A DNA stretch of 64,000 nt. It comes from an uncultured Bacteroidales bacterium (lineage in GTDB: Bacteria > Bacteroidota > Bacteroidia > Bacteroidales > Bacteroidaceae). Position 1 is the first letter of the stretch. Every line of letters begins with the position of its first letter. The translations under genes were made by a program, and so were the position numbers. The notes under the pieces are model-generated. The model did not search any database. It was not told the DNA's origin and saw only the letters and a list, made by a program, of their open reading frames with translations. Below are positions 54,606-64,000 of this stretch, one piece after another. The DNA is taken from NCBI GenBank assembly GCA_902774275.1, contig CACYHN010000007.1, forward strand, positions 1 through 64,000, written 5' to 3'.

Positions 54606-56081
54606 TTAACCTACTGTATTTTCAAGTGACACCGAGAGCAGACGCTGAGCCTCAACCGCAAACTCCATAGGCAGTTTGTTGAGCACCTCCTTGGCGTAAC
54701 CGTTAACAATAAGGCCGATGGCCTGTTCCATAGGTATGCCACGCTGGTTGCAGTAGAACAACTGATCCTCTGATATCTTTGAGGTAGTTGCCTCATGCTC
54801 CACAATGGCAGTCTCATTCTTTACATCCATATAAGGGAAGGTATGCGCTCCGCACTTATCACCCAACAGCAGTGAATCACACTGGCTGTAGTTACGCGCA
54901 CCATCAGCATGCTCACCCACCTTTATCAAACCCCTATATGAGTTCTGGCTGTGTCCGGCCGATATTCCCTTGCTTATGACCGTACTCTTGGTATTACGGC
55001 CTATGTGTATCATCTTGGTACCCGTATCAGCCTGCTGCCAGTTGTTGGTAAGGGCCACAGAGTAGAACTCGCCCTGTGAGCCGTCACCCTGCAGCACACA
55101 GCTGGGGTATTTCCATGTGATGGCTGATCCTGTCTCCACCTGAGTCCAGGAGAGTTTGCTGTCAACACCCTTAAGCAGACCGCGCTTGGTAACAAAGTTA
55201 TACACGCCACCACGGCCGTTCTCATCACCCGGATACCAGTTCTGAACAGTACTGTACTTGACCTCAGCGCGGTCCAGAACCACAATCTCAACAATTGCGG
55301 CATGCAGCTGATTCTCATCACGCATCGGTGCGGTGCAACCCTCTAAATAGGATACGTAGCTGTCATCATCGGCCACAATGAGCGTGCGCTCAAACTGACC
55401 TGTGCCGGCTGCGTTTATACGGAAATATGTGGAGAGCTCCATGGGGCAACGTACGCCCTTGGGTATATAGACGAATGATCCGTCACTGAACACTGCACTG
55501 TTCAGGGCGGCAAAGAAATTGTCACGGTAATTCACTACGCTGCCCAGATACTGACGTATCAGGTCGGGGTGGTTCTTTACCGCCTCACCCATGGAGCAGA
55601 AAATGATTCCCTTCTCTGCCAGGGTCTTCTTGAAAGTGGTCTTGACCGATACGGAGTCCATGACCGCATCAACGGCCACGCCACCGCTCAGAGCAAGACG
55701 CTCCTCAAGCGGAATGCCCAGTTTGTCAAAGGTCTTCATCACCTGCGGGTCAATCTCCTCCAGACTCTTGGGACCCTCTTTCTTAACAGTAGGGTCAGCG
55801 TAATATGATATGTTCTGATAGTCTATCTCAGGGATATCCAAGTGAGCCCAATGCGGCATCTCCATGGTAAGCCAGTGACGGTATGCCTTGAGCCTGAACT
55901 CAAGCAGCCACTCGGGCTCACCCTTACGCTCTGAAATGAGACGGACCGTGTCCTCTGTAAGGCCACGGTCTATTATCTCCGTATGGACATCGGTAGTAAA
56001 GCCGTAGCGATACTTCTCGGCACTTATCTCCCTTATCAGACTATTGTCCTGTGTTTCAGAATTCACTTTTGTTTCAAACAC
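54606..56081 (-). CDS. sufB: Fe-S cluster assembly protein SufB
   Basis: A 491-residue scaffold protein. Key segments: [92 protein letters not shown], and [20 protein letters not shown]. These are SufB rather than SufD features. The start codon is GTG (56081), overlapping the cvpA stop by 8 bases; GTG at 56066 is an alternative. Confidence 0.96.
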   Translation of the reverse strand: MFETKVNSETQDNSLIREISAEKYRYGFTTDVHTEIIDRGLTEDTVRLISERKGEPEWLLEFRLKAYRHWLTMEMPHWAHLDIPEIDYQNISYYADPTVKKEGPKSLEEIDPQVMKTFDKLGIPLEERLALSGGVAVDAVMDSVSVKTTFKKTLAEKGIIFCSMGEAVKNHPDLIRQYLGSVVNYRDNFFAALNSAVFSDGSFVYIPKGVRCPMELSTYFRINAAGTGQFERTLIVADDDSYVSYLEGCTAPMRDENQLHAAIVEIVVLDRAEVKYSTVQNWYPGDENGRGGVYNFVTKRGLLKGVDSKLSWTQVETGSAITWKYPSCVLQGDGSQGEFYSVALTNNWQQADTGTKMIHIGRNTKSTVISKGISAGHSQNSYRGLIKVGEHADGARNYSQCDSLLLGDKCGAHTFPYMDVKNETAIVEHEATTSKISEDQLFYCNQRGIPMEQAIGLIVNGYAKEVLNKLPMEFAVEAQRLLSVSLENTVG

Positions 56082-56643
56082 TTTTAGGGTTGGATGAACC
56101 AGTGTTGCTGTTTCCTTTCTTGTTTTTCAATTCAGGAACAAGCTCCTCAGCGCTATCCTGTATCTTATCCCATGTCCATTGCAGGCAGAAACTTGTAACG
56201 TTTCTTACATACACATACATCTTGGACTGCCTCCTCTCAGAACGGTTGATATACTTTTCTGATAAACCGGTCATATCCAGAAGCATGATTACCAGGCCCA
56301 TTATAAGCAGATACTTGAGCAGTCCAAAAGCCGCCCCCAGGATTCTGTCAATGAAACCCAGACTGGCCACATGTATCAGTTTTGAAAGAAGATTTCCCAA
56401 CACGCCGCATATCAAGGGCACAACCAGAAGAATAATGAAGAATGCCATGATACTGGCAGGCCTGTCAGGCATGTTCATTGTCTCTCTCAGAAAATCAGCA
56501 AAGGGTTTGTAGAACAATGTTCCCAGAATTATTCCAAGGATTATTCCTAAAACGGCAAAAGCCTGTTTTGTCAACCCCTTGATGAATCCCATAACCATAC
56601 CGGTTATAAGGAGACACAGGATAATGCAATCCAATACAGTCAT
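56074..56643 (-). CDS. CvpA family membrane protein
   Basis: A 189-residue membrane protein with four hydrophobic helices: [21 protein letters not shown] at the N-terminus (the typical 'D.i......G...G..kG' pattern of CvpA), [37 protein letters not shown], and [17 protein letters not shown]. In enteric bacteria CvpA is linked to colicin V production and bile tolerance; its function in Bacteroidales is unknown. It is cotranscribed with infB and sufB, overlapping sufB by 8 bases. Confidence 0.88.
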   Translation of the reverse strand: MTVLDCIILCLLITGMVMGFIKGLTKQAFAVLGIILGIILGTLFYKPFADFLRETMNMPDRPASIMAFFIILLVVPLICGVLGNLLSKLIHVASLGFIDRILGAAFGLLKYLLIMGLVIMLLDMTGLSEKYINRSERRQSKMYVYVRNVTSFCLQWTWDKIQDSAEELVPELKNKKGNSNTGSSNPKSV

Positions 56644-56652
56644 AACCTGAAC

Positions 56653-59586
56653 TTAAAGAGTCTGTTTTACCTCAATCTGAGTGAATGTCTCTATGATATC
56701 ACCCTCCTTGATGTCATTGTATGATACTAAGCTCATACCGCACTCCATACCGGCCTGAACCTCCTTAACATCATCCTTGAAGCGTTTCAGAGCCTGTATG
56801 TCGCCTGTATGTATAACAATGCCGTCACGGATAACGCGGGCCTTGTCACTACGTGACACCTTACCCTCACGTACACGGCAACCGGCTACCATACCCACCT
56901 TTGATATATGGAACACCTCCATAACCTCAACGGTTGATGTAACCTCCTCCTTGACCTTGGGTGCAAGCAGACCCTCCATAGCGGCCTTGACCTCATCAAT
57001 GGCATCATAGATGATTGAGTAGATGCGTATGTCAACATCATTCTGCTCAGCCAGACGCTTGGCGGGACCTGAAGGACGTACATCAAAGCCTATGATAATG
57101 GCATTTGATGCCGATGCCAGGCTGACATCACTCTCAGAGATGGCACCTACGGCCTTGTGTATTACGTTGACCTGGATATTGGGGGTAGAGAGCTTTATGA
57201 GTGAATCGCTCAGGGCCTCTACGGATCCGTCCACATCGGCCTTTACAATCAGGTTGAGCTCGTGGAAATCGCCCATCTTGATACGACGGCCCAGCTCATC
57301 CAGAGTAAGTGTCTGTGCGGTACGTACACCCTGCTCACGCTGCAGCTGCTCACGCTTGCTTGTGATCTCACGAGCCTCACGCTCGCTGTCAACAACATGG
57401 AAACTTACACCGGCCTGCGGAGCACCGTTCAGACCAAGAATCAGCACAGGCTCTGCTGGAGCGGCTGATTTCATCTTCTGATTACGCTCGTTGAACATGG
57501 CCTTTACCTTACCCCATGATGTTCCGGCAATCACGATGTCACCCATCTTAAGGGTACCGTTTGATACCAGCACGGTAGCCACGTAACCACGGCCCTTATC
57601 CAATGATGACTCGATGATGGTACCTGTAGCCTTACGGTTGGGGTTAGCCTTGAGGTCAAGCATCTCAGCCTCAAGCAACACCTTCTCCATAAGTTCAGGA
57701 ACACCTATACCCTTCTTGGCCGATATATCCTGGCTCTGGTACTTACCTCCCCAGTCCTCAACCAGGAAGTTCATCTGTGCCAGCTCCTGCTTGATACGCT
57801 CAGGATCAGCAGCAGGCTTATCAACCTTATTGATGGCAAATACTATAGGTACACCGGCTGCAGTGGCATGTGCGATAGCCTCCTTGGTCTGGGGCATCAC
57901 GTTGTCATCGGCAGCAACGATGATGATCGCTATATCTGTAACCTGGGCACCACGGGCACGCATGGCGGTAAAAGCCTCATGACCCGGAGTATCCAGGAAT
58001 GTGATATGACGGCCGTCATCAAGCTTCACGTTGTAAGCACCTATGTGCTGTGTGATACCACCGGCCTCACCGGCAATGACGTTTGACTTGCGGATGTAGT
58101 CCAGCAGAGAGGTCTTACCATGGTCAACGTGACCCATAACGGTTACGATAGGTGCACGCGGTACCAGATCCTCCTCCTTATCAGCCTCCTCACTGATCTG
58201 CTGTGCAACCTCAGCGCTCACAAAGTCTGTTGTGAAACCGTATTCATCGGCCACGATATTGATAGTCTCGGCATCCAGACGCTGGTTGATTGACACCATC
58301 ATACCCACGTTCATACAGGTTGCAATGACCTGGGTCACGGGTATGTTCATCATGGTGGCCAGCTCATTGGCAGTCACGAACTCGGTCAGTTTAAGCACCT
58401 TGCTATCTGCCATCTCCTGCTCCAGAGCCTCCATCTGACGCTGCTGAACCTGCTCACGCTTGTCCTTACGGTACTTTGAAGACTTGGTCTTACCTTTCTG
58501 GAATGAAGAGAATGTATCTCTGATCTGACGGTTTACGTCCTCATTTGAGAACTCGTTCTTATCAATCTTGTTATGGCGATGGTCCTTGCCGTTGCGGCCT
58601 CCACCTTTCTGTGAATCCTTGCCACGGTTCTCACCGCCTCCGGGCTGGCTGTAATTCTCAGCCTTGGTAATATCCACCTTCTCACCGCCTATACGAACAC
58701 GGTTCTTCTTGCGTGGAGCATCACCGCCCTGTGTCTTCTCACCCGGCTTGATCTCCTTGATGAGAGACTCCTTGAACTGCTGACGCTGTTGCTGGCGCTG
58801 GAGTTCCTTAGCCTCACGCTCCTTTTTCTTCTCCTCCTTTGATTTCTTCTTGGGACGGGTTGACTGATTGATGGCTGTCAGGTCAATCTTTCCCACGGTC
58901 TTGAGTTTAAGACCTCCATCCTCAGGAGCGGCAATCTTGAATACCTCTTCCTCAACAGGTTCCTCAGATTCAGAAGCAGCTGTAGCCACAGGTTCAACCT
59001 TTACAGGCTCCTCCTTAGGCTCCTGCTTAACCGGCTCCGGTTCTGGTGCCGGAGTTGGCTCAGGCTCAATCTTGACAGGTTCAGCCTTTGGAGCAGGAGC
59101 AGGCTTGACAGGTTTGGCAGGCTCTGCCTTGACCGGCTTCTCAACCTTAGCGGGAGCAGGCTTCTCCTTGACAGGCTCTGCAGCTGCAGGCTGTGCCTTG
59201 GGAGACGGCTTTTCCTGTACAGGAGCCTCTGCCTTGGATTTGTCAAGATTGATCTTGCCCACAGTCTTGAATTTGATGACAGGTTCCTCCGGGATGACAG
59301 TCTCTATCATCTCAGGCTCCGTAGCTTTCTTGACAGGTTTCTCCTCCTTGACGGGTTCCTCTGGGGCTACTTTACGGCTCTGGCGGTCCTGCAGGAAACG
59401 GTTAGCCTCCTCACGGATGGACTTGTCCTGACTGAACTCTGCAACAAGCAGATTGTACTGCTCATCTGAAAGTTTCTGATTCAGGTCTTCAGTCACATCG
59501 CCAAAACCCTTCTTATGCAGGAACTCAACCAATGTTGAAGCTCCCACATTCAACTCTCTCGTTACTTTACTTATTCTTATCGCCAT
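56653..59586 (-). CDS. infB: Translation initiation factor IF-2
   Basis: A 977-residue GTPase that places initiator tRNA on the ribosome. N-terminal IF2N helical domain ([20 protein letters not shown]); a long Pro/Ala/Glu/Lys low-complexity stretch (residues ~75-350); then a second IF2N segment; G domain with [31 protein letters not shown] and NKVDKP; and C-terminal domains II-IV. The Pro-Lys-Glu repeats are typical of long Bacteroidota IF-2. It lies 50 bases after nusA. Confidence 0.97.
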   Translation of the reverse strand: MAIRISKVTRELNVGASTLVEFLHKKGFGDVTEDLNQKLSDEQYNLLVAEFSQDKSIREEANRFLQDRQSRKVAPEEPVKEEKPVKKATEPEMIETVIPEEPVIKFKTVGKINLDKSKAEAPVQEKPSPKAQPAAAEPVKEKPAPAKVEKPVKAEPAKPVKPAPAPKAEPVKIEPEPTPAPEPEPVKQEPKEEPVKVEPVATAASESEEPVEEEVFKIAAPEDGGLKLKTVGKIDLTAINQSTRPKKKSKEEKKKEREAKELQRQQQRQQFKESLIKEIKPGEKTQGGDAPRKKNRVRIGGEKVDITKAENYSQPGGGENRGKDSQKGGGRNGKDHRHNKIDKNEFSNEDVNRQIRDTFSSFQKGKTKSSKYRKDKREQVQQRQMEALEQEMADSKVLKLTEFVTANELATMMNIPVTQVIATCMNVGMMVSINQRLDAETINIVADEYGFTTDFVSAEVAQQISEEADKEEDLVPRAPIVTVMGHVDHGKTSLLDYIRKSNVIAGEAGGITQHIGAYNVKLDDGRHITFLDTPGHEAFTAMRARGAQVTDIAIIIVAADDNVMPQTKEAIAHATAAGVPIVFAINKVDKPAADPERIKQELAQMNFLVEDWGGKYQSQDISAKKGIGVPELMEKVLLEAEMLDLKANPNRKATGTIIESSLDKGRGYVATVLVSNGTLKMGDIVIAGTSWGKVKAMFNERNQKMKSAAPAEPVLILGLNGAPQAGVSFHVVDSEREAREITSKREQLQREQGVRTAQTLTLDELGRRIKMGDFHELNLIVKADVDGSVEALSDSLIKLSTPNIQVNVIHKAVGAISESDVSLASASNAIIIGFDVRPSGPAKRLAEQNDVDIRIYSIIYDAIDEVKAAMEGLLAPKVKEEVTSTVEVMEVFHISKVGMVAGCRVREGKVSRSDKARVIRDGIVIHTGDIQALKRFKDDVKEVQAGMECGMSLVSYNDIKEGDIIETFTQIEVKQTL

Positions 59587-59636
59587 CTATAAAAATATCT
59601 TGTTGTTTGAGGTCTCAGCCCCTATTTTATCTTTAT

Positions 59637-60923
59637 TTACTCCTTAATGAACTTCTGGAACTCCTCCTCATCAGAGAACTCACGTGCCAGAATATCAAGA
59701 ATTTCATCAACCTGTTCCTCTTCCAGGTCAACTGACTCAGTCAGTATCTCACGGTCAGCACGCAGTACAGCCTTTGCGGTCTCAAAGCCAGCATCATGCA
59801 GTGCATCTACAACCCAATCCTCTATATCGCCACGGAAATCATCCAGATAGATATCCTCCTCAGCTACCTCTGACTCAAGTTCACGATATACATCAATGGT
59901 ATATTCAGTAAGCATACTGGCCAGTTTGATATTAAGGCCGCTCTTACCTATAGCCAATGATACCTGATCCTGCTTGAGATATACCTCAGCACGACGGGCC
60001 TCAGTATCCAGCTTAAGCTCAGAAACCTTAGCAGGGCTCAAGGCACGCTTGATAAACAGTTCAATATTTGAAGTGTAGTTGATAACGTCAATGTTCTCAT
60101 TGCGCAACTCACGTACAATACCGTGTATGCGTGAACCCTTAACACCTACGCAGGCGCCTACGGGATCGATACGGTCATCATATGACTCAACGGCTATCTT
60201 GGCACGCTCACCCGGTATGCGGACAATCTTCTTGATTGTGATAAGACCATCGGCAATCTCAGGAACCTCCTGCTCAAGCAGACGCTGCAGGAACAGAGGT
60301 GATGTGCGGCTCAGCATAATCTTGGGGTTGTTCACGTTGTCAACGCGATCCACCACTGCACGTACGCTCTCACCCTTGCGGAAGAAATCGCTGGGAATCT
60401 GATCTGTCTTGCTCAGAAGCAGTTCATTACCCTCTTCATCCAGAAGCAGGATCTCCTTTTTCCATATCTGATAAACCTCACCGGTCACGATGGTGCCTAT
60501 CTTCTCAACATACTTGTTGTAGAGGCTGTCTTTCTCAAGCTCCAGAATCTTTGAAGCAAGAGTCTGACGCAGGTTCAGGATAGCCCTACGGCCGAACTTT
60601 GAAAAATCAACCGGTTCAGAAACCTCTTCACCCACCTCAAAGTCCTCATCAATCTGACGGGCCTCAGTAAGTGAGATCTGAGTGTTTGAATCCTCCAGAT
60701 CCTTGTCATCAACAACTATACGGGAACGCTGTATCTCACAGTCGCCCTTATCGGGGTTGACAATGACAGAGTAATTCTCATCAGTTCCGAACATCTTTGA
60801 GATAACACTGCGGAAACTCTCCTCAAGGACTGAGACCAGCGTCATGCGGTCAATGTTCTTCAGTTCCTTGAACTCCTGAAAGGTATCGATCAATGAGATC
60901 GTCTCTTCTTTCTTAGTAGCCAT
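59637..60923 (-). CDS. nusA: Transcription termination/antitermination factor NusA
   Basis: A 428-residue factor that binds RNA polymerase and RNA. N-terminal domain, S1 domain (residues ~135-205), KH domains with ERAKIAVESYDDRIDPVGAC, VGVKGSRIHGIVREL and VSLAIGKSGLNIKLAS. It lacks the extra C-terminal acidic repeats of enteric NusA. It starts 1 base after the rimP stop. Confidence 0.96.
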   Translation of the reverse strand: MATKKEETISLIDTFQEFKELKNIDRMTLVSVLEESFRSVISKMFGTDENYSVIVNPDKGDCEIQRSRIVVDDKDLEDSNTQISLTEARQIDEDFEVGEEVSEPVDFSKFGRRAILNLRQTLASKILELEKDSLYNKYVEKIGTIVTGEVYQIWKKEILLLDEEGNELLLSKTDQIPSDFFRKGESVRAVVDRVDNVNNPKIMLSRTSPLFLQRLLEQEVPEIADGLITIKKIVRIPGERAKIAVESYDDRIDPVGACVGVKGSRIHGIVRELRNENIDVINYTSNIELFIKRALSPAKVSELKLDTEARRAEVYLKQDQVSLAIGKSGLNIKLASMLTEYTIDVYRELESEVAEEDIYLDDFRGDIEDWVVDALHDAGFETAKAVLRADREILTESVDLEEEQVDEILDILAREFSDEEEFQKFIKE

Positions 60924-60924
60924 T

Positions 60925-61395
60925 TTACTTTAAACTTATTACGTATTTTACATATTTCACTTCATCATAGCCGAATGGAATCTCCACATCGACTGTCTTG
61001 GGACGCTTTGAGCCCTCAACCTTCTGCTTCTGCTGAGTCTTGACGGCAAATCCCTTTTCATCGGCAGACACAAGTATTCCCTTGAGCTTGGCTCCGCTCT
61101 TGGGGAGTACCTCAACCTCCTGGCCTATGTGGTTTATGTACTGCTGGAGCACCTTGAACGGCTGGCCTATTCCGGCGGAGCCCACCTCCAACTCATAATC
61201 CTCAACATCACGGTCAAGAGATGATTCAATAAAACGGCTCAAATCCACGCAATCGTCAATCCAAACACCCTCCGCCTGGTCTATCTCAACCACGATACGG
61301 TTATCAGGAGTAACGTCAACGTCAACAAGAAAATAACCTTCCTTGCTGTCAAGCCACTGTTTTGCAATGTCGATAACTTTTTGTCTGTCAATCAT
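60925..61395 (-). CDS. rimP: Ribosome maturation factor RimP
   Basis: A 156-residue protein needed for 30S subunit maturation. It has the layout GYFLVDVDVTPDNRIVVEID, then DCVDLSRFIESSLDRDVEDY, ELEVGSAGIGQPFKVLQQY, and a C-terminal SH3-like barrel. The longer frame to 61401 begins with TTG; ATG at 61395 is preferred. It is first of the rimP-nusA-infB-cvpA-suf operon. Confidence 0.93.
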   Translation of the reverse strand: MIDRQKVIDIAKQWLDSKEGYFLVDVDVTPDNRIVVEIDQAEGVWIDDCVDLSRFIESSLDRDVEDYELEVGSAGIGQPFKVLQQYINHIGQEVEVLPKSGAKLKGILVSADEKGFAVKTQQKQKVEGSKRPKTVDVEIPFGYDEVKYVKYVISLK

Positions 61396-61436
61396 ATACA
61401 ATTAAATACTTGTTTGATATAAGCGCTGTATGGCAA

Positions 61437-61459
61437 CAAAAAAGAGGCCCTCGGCCTCT
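61437..61459 (-). terminator. Leader terminator before rimP
   Basis: Minus-strand stem AGAGGCC / GGCCTCT with a GAG loop and T6 directly after. It lies between the predicted start site (about 61475) and the rimP start, so transcripts must pass it to reach rimP, nusA and infB. It is a candidate attenuator. Confidence 0.7.
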
Positions 61460-61481
61460 CCACACATCATCTTATCGGGTG

Positions 61482-61513
61482 CAAAGATAGTGTCATTTCT
61501 CTTTTTAACCAAA
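61482..61513 (-). promoter_or_regulatory. Promoter of the rimP-nusA-infB-suf operon
   Basis: Minus-strand -33 TTTG (61513-61510), a 20-base spacer, and -7 TATCTTTG (61489-61482). This is a full match to the Bacteroidota consensus. Confidence 0.78.
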
Positions 61514-61530
61514 CTTTTCGTAGAAAAAAG

Positions 61531-61761
61531 CCATCCGGCAGACGACTCGCGCTCCGCGTCTCGAGTTTTTTTCGCTTAACGGCCTAAAAGGCCTTAAGCG
61601 TCAGGATAGAAACCTTCTGCGTATTAGATACAACCTTTTTTTAGTTTTCTTCTGAAAACACGCTTCGTTCCACTCCGCTCTGCCGGCCTTCCAGGCCGGG
61701 TAAAACGAAACCCTGACAACGCTTTGCTGTCAGGGTTCCGTTTTACTTGGTGCAACTGGAA
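61531..61761 (+). repeat. Hairpin-rich mosaic element, family 1 copy B
   Basis: 231 bases between the suf-operon promoter and the esterase gene. Shared blocks with 16298-16624 are CCATCCGGC, CTGCGTATTAGATACAACC, CTCTGCCGGCCT and CTTGGTGCAACTGGAA. Hairpins: 61573-61600 (apex GGCC-TAAAA-GGCC, lower stem CGCTTAA / TTAAGCG), CCGGCCT-TCC-AGGCCGG, and 61700-61718 with 61728-61746. The stem sequences differ from copy A but still pair. Confidence 0.75.
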
Positions 61762-61791
61762 ACCTTGTTGGTTTGTGCAGTTGGAAACTTA

Positions 61792-62622
61792 TTAGTAGCC
61801 CAGGTAGCCCAGCATACGGGCGGCATAGCGCCTACCGAACTCACGCAGACCCTTTGCGTTGAAGTGCAGATGGTCACGACCGGCCTCACATCCGTATGCC
61901 GGAACAACCATTGCCTGCGGCAGGGTCTCTGGCAGGGTAGCCATCACCTTATTGTGGTCAGCACATGCGCCACGCTGGTCGGCAGGAACAACCTCACCAG
62001 ACAGCAGAGGAATTGAACCGGCCTCAAGACCCAGGTCAGCCAGGATGTCATCATAGACCTTCTTCACGTTAGCAGGCCACTGAGGGTCATTGGTATTTGT
62101 CTCACCCTGATGCAGCAGGATGCCCTTGATTACACCATCCTTCTGAGCCTTCTTGCAGAGCTCGATGAGGCGGTTGTATGGGTTACCACCGTATTCCTTG
62201 CAGATATTCTGCATCCAGCCAGCCTGCTTGGGAATGTACTCCTCACACTTGTCCTTGTCAAATAGGTCAATTGAGCAACCTGCCACAGCAACCATGACAA
62301 CACCTATCTTTACGTTCTCAGGCATATTCTGGACCATGGTACGGCCAAAATAATCGGCAGGCGTAAGACCAGTGCTGGGACGTGCCAATGGCGGAACGGC
62401 TGTACGCCACTCACCCATCTTGCTGTCGGGGAAATCAACAGCGTTCATAGTCACAAAACGTGGGCTGACATTCTCCTTGTCTATCTGCTCAGGACGGGGA
62501 TTACCCTCCATATTTGACTGACCTATGCAAATGTAAATGTGAAAATTAGGATCCGGCTGAGCCAGAGCCTTAAACGGAGCCAGCATCAAAGCTGCCAGCA
62601 AAATAATTCCAGATTTCTTCAT
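61792..62622 (-). CDS. Secreted sialate O-acetylesterase-like carbohydrate esterase
   Basis: A 276-residue SGNH/SASA-family (PF03629) enzyme. Signal peptide MKKSGIILLAALMLAPFKALA; nucleophile block ICIGQSNMEGN (residues ~33-43); IKGILLHQGETNT with conserved Gln/Glu; and the catalytic DHLHFNAKGLREFGRRY (Asp and His). It removes acetyl groups from sugars such as xylan or sialic acid; substrate unknown. Single gene. Confidence 0.9.
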   Translation of the reverse strand: MKKSGIILLAALMLAPFKALAQPDPNFHIYICIGQSNMEGNPRPEQIDKENVSPRFVTMNAVDFPDSKMGEWRTAVPPLARPSTGLTPADYFGRTMVQNMPENVKIGVVMVAVAGCSIDLFDKDKCEEYIPKQAGWMQNICKEYGGNPYNRLIELCKKAQKDGVIKGILLHQGETNTNDPQWPANVKKVYDDILADLGLEAGSIPLLSGEVVPADQRGACADHNKVMATLPETLPQAMVVPAYGCEAGRDHLHFNAKGLREFGRRYAARMLGYLGY

Positions 62623-62693
62623 AATAATGTTCAGTTAATTTGATTAGTGGTGCAATTTTCGGAATATTTGATGATTCTTACAAGAAAAACGGA

Positions 62694-62701
62694 TAGTTTT
62701 G
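62694..62701 (+). promoter_or_regulatory. -7 box of the small membrane protein gene
   Basis: TAGTTTTG, 16 bases before the ATG at 62718. A TTTG at 62667-62670 is upstream but with a long 23-base spacer. Confidence 0.45.
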
Positions 62702-62717
62702 TGCCAAAATTCCGTTT

Positions 62718-63110
62718 ATGAAAAGAAAATCGACAAGAGCGAACAATGCATTTCTGCTTGGATCGATACTGATGATAGTTCTGGTACTTGTTGTTGTGGT
62801 GCTATTCCTGTTCATGTCATTCAAACTATATGACAAGAAGAACACCTACAAAAGTGACCGATATGAGATAATACTTGGCAGTTCCACCCTGGGCAGTCCA
62901 CTCACAGTCTATATGAATGACAGCCTGCTGTTTAACGGAACTCCACAATCCACACTCACACTTTCAGTGGGTAGGTTTGAAGAAGAAAGCAGCCTACTCG
63001 TTGTGGATGGAGAAACAGATAAGGTTACAACGATAGAACTGTCAAAGCATTCTGAAACAGTGCAGATAGGCAAAAACAAAGACGGTTTTTACAGGGAGCA
63101 GCAACAATAA
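62718..63110 (+). CDS. Small single-pass membrane protein of unknown function
   Basis: A 130-residue protein with a short basic N-terminus (MKRKSTRANNAFLLG), one transmembrane helix (residues ~16-36, ILMIVLVLVVVVLFLFMSF), and a ~90-residue extracytoplasmic domain with beta-strand-like repeats (YEIILGSSTLGSPLTVYMND, STLTLSVGRF, ESSLLVVDGETDKVTTIELS). No family is recognised. It converges on the protease gene with a 1-base gap. Confidence 0.7.
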   Translation: MKRKSTRANNAFLLGSILMIVLVLVVVVLFLFMSFKLYDKKNTYKSDRYEIILGSSTLGSPLTVYMNDSLLFNGTPQSTLTLSVGRFEEESSLLVVDGETDKVTTIELSKHSETVQIGKNKDGFYREQQQ

Positions 63111-63111
63111 C

Positions 63112-63999
63112 CTATTTTGCTGGCGCGGATAAGATAGAAGCGTAACGCTTACTGTCATCAAGCAGACTGACAGCCTCAACAAGGAACTTATCGGTTTTCA
63201 TATTCTGGGCCACAGCACCACGCTGATAATAGTAACGCAATACTATCTCCATGGAGATGAGACGTTCCAGATCAGAGCGGAACACATCCAGGTCATTCCT
63301 GAAGTCATACTGTAGCTTCTCCTCAAGAGCATCAAACTCAGCCTGTGCCTTTTCAGCCAAGCCCTCCTTTTTGGCAATCTTGACAAGTGAAGCCAATGCC
63401 TTGCCGCTGTTGCTCTCAAACTTGAAATCAGAGTTGCAGACAAAATCCTTAAATGCGTTGTAGTCTTCATCTGACAGTTTAAACTCACCCATGGGAGCTA
63501 TCGAGGGATGCTTGGCACACCAGTCATTCACAAAATCAAACAGCACCACATTCTGTGAAATATAATATAGGATATCAGGCATGGTATCCTGCTTGCATTC
63601 CACATCAGGACGGATTCCGCCGCCGTCACGTACCGGCCGGCCTGCTGCAGTATAAAACACCTTGGTCAGACTATCAGGAATATGCTGTGCCTGTCCTTTG
63701 TCATTACGCTTGGAATAGTCAATCTCCTGTATGCAACGACCGCTGGGAATGTAATACTTTGCAGTGGTGACCTTGAGGGTACCATTGAATGACAGCATAC
63801 GCGTGGTTTGTACCAGCCCCTTGCCGAATGTACGTGCGCCCACTATAACAGCACGGTCCAGATCCTGCAGGCTTCCGGACACAATCTCAGATGCTGAGGC
63901 TGATTGGTCATCGGTCAAAACCACCAGAGGTATTTTCTCATCAATGGGGTTACGTTGTGTTACATATGTTGATGCCGCCTGAGGAATCTTGCCGCGGGT
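63112..63999 (-). CDS. C-terminal processing peptidase (S41 family), partial
   Basis: The C-terminal 296 residues of a carboxy-terminal protease; the frame is open to the right edge. The S41 core is visible: VVLTDDQSASASEIVSGSLQ contains the catalytic serine (SASASE), and VIVGARTFGKGLVQT contains the catalytic lysine. The following region KVTTAKYYIPSGRCIQEID is typical of Bacteroidota CTPs. The N-terminal PDZ domain and signal peptide would lie beyond the window. Confidence 0.92.
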   Translation of the reverse strand, partial: TRGKIPQAASTYVTQRNPIDEKIPLVVLTDDQSASASEIVSGSLQDLDRAVIVGARTFGKGLVQTTRMLSFNGTLKVTTAKYYIPSGRCIQEIDYSKRNDKGQAQHIPDSLTKVFYTAAGRPVRDGGGIRPDVECKQDTMPDILYYISQNVVLFDFVNDWCAKHPSIAPMGEFKLSDEDYNAFKDFVCNSDFKFESNSGKALASLVKIAKKEGLAEKAQAEFDALEEKLQYDFRNDLDVFRSDLERLISMEIVLRYYYQRGAVAQNMKTDKFLVEAVSLLDDSKRYASILSAPAK

Positions 64000-64000
64000 C

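Noticed and set aside
58868..59431. 187-residue Ser/Gly/Thr-rich plus-strand frame
   Set aside because: Antisense of the Pro/Lys/Glu-rich repeat of IF-2; the low complexity makes long open frames on both strands.

Overview
The window looks like chromosomal DNA of a member of the order Bacteroidales (phylum Bacteroidota). Reasons: many upstream regions carry the phylum's -7 box TAnnTTTG, sometimes with a -33 TTG/TTTG; Shine-Dalgarno sequences are nearly absent; the division cluster and the rimP-nusA-infB-cvpA-sufBCDS order fit the order; and there are OmpA, SulP, lipoproteins with acidic residues after the lipid cysteine, and a C-terminal tail resembling a type IX sorting signal. I cannot name a genus. 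No phage, transposase, CRISPR array or resistance gene was seen.

Layout. 1-4.2 kb: end of an FKBP-type isomerase gene, a four-subunit 2-oxoacid:ferredoxin oxidoreductase operon, and a secreted protein. 4.2-9.7 kb (minus): an envelope set of a 969-residue coiled-coil lipoprotein, an OmpA-type protein and a secreted protein. 9.7-14.2 kb (minus): two repeats of the module [HTH-cupin regulator + acyl-CoA synthetase]. 14.3-18.2 kb: gyrB, rpsT, tRNA-Glu, recO. 18.2-33.5 kb (minus): an uninterrupted dcw division/peptidoglycan operon from mraZ to ftsZ, preceded by a promoter with three MraZ boxes, in which murG and murC are fused into one 834-codon gene. 33.8-41.7 kb: a SulP transporter with a suspect 5' end, two tRNA-Val genes, an AAA-type ATPase, and a large macroglobulin-like surface protein. 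41.7-49.4 kb: a lipoprotein, DUF3109, DUF456, a secreted esterase, a flavodiiron protein divergent from a 52-residue rubredoxin, NhaA and GpmI. 49.5-61.5 kb: a lipoprotein, then the minus-strand operon rimP-nusA-infB-cvpA-sufB-sufC-sufD-sufS behind a strong promoter and a leader terminator. 61.5-64 kb: a secreted SASA-type esterase, a small membrane protein, and the C-terminal part of an S41 protease that runs off the window.

The most unusual content is between genes. Several intergenic regions hold related, hairpin-rich mosaic elements. Family 1 has copies at 16298-16624 and 61531-61761, with a shorter relative at 35788-35859. Family 2 has copies at 16717-16897 and 44804-44985. A CUUG-capped hairpin module at 41457-41500 recurs inverted inside the first family-1 copy. 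Between copies the loops and flanking blocks are almost identical, while stem sequences differ and stay base-paired. That is the mark of selection on structure, and suggests either an undescribed structured RNA or a REP-like DNA element family.

How the genes fit together: anaerobic 2-oxoacid metabolism through ferredoxin, an oxygen-scavenging rubredoxin/flavodiiron pair, SUF iron-sulfur assembly co-transcribed with translation and transcription factors, and coordinated wall synthesis and division.
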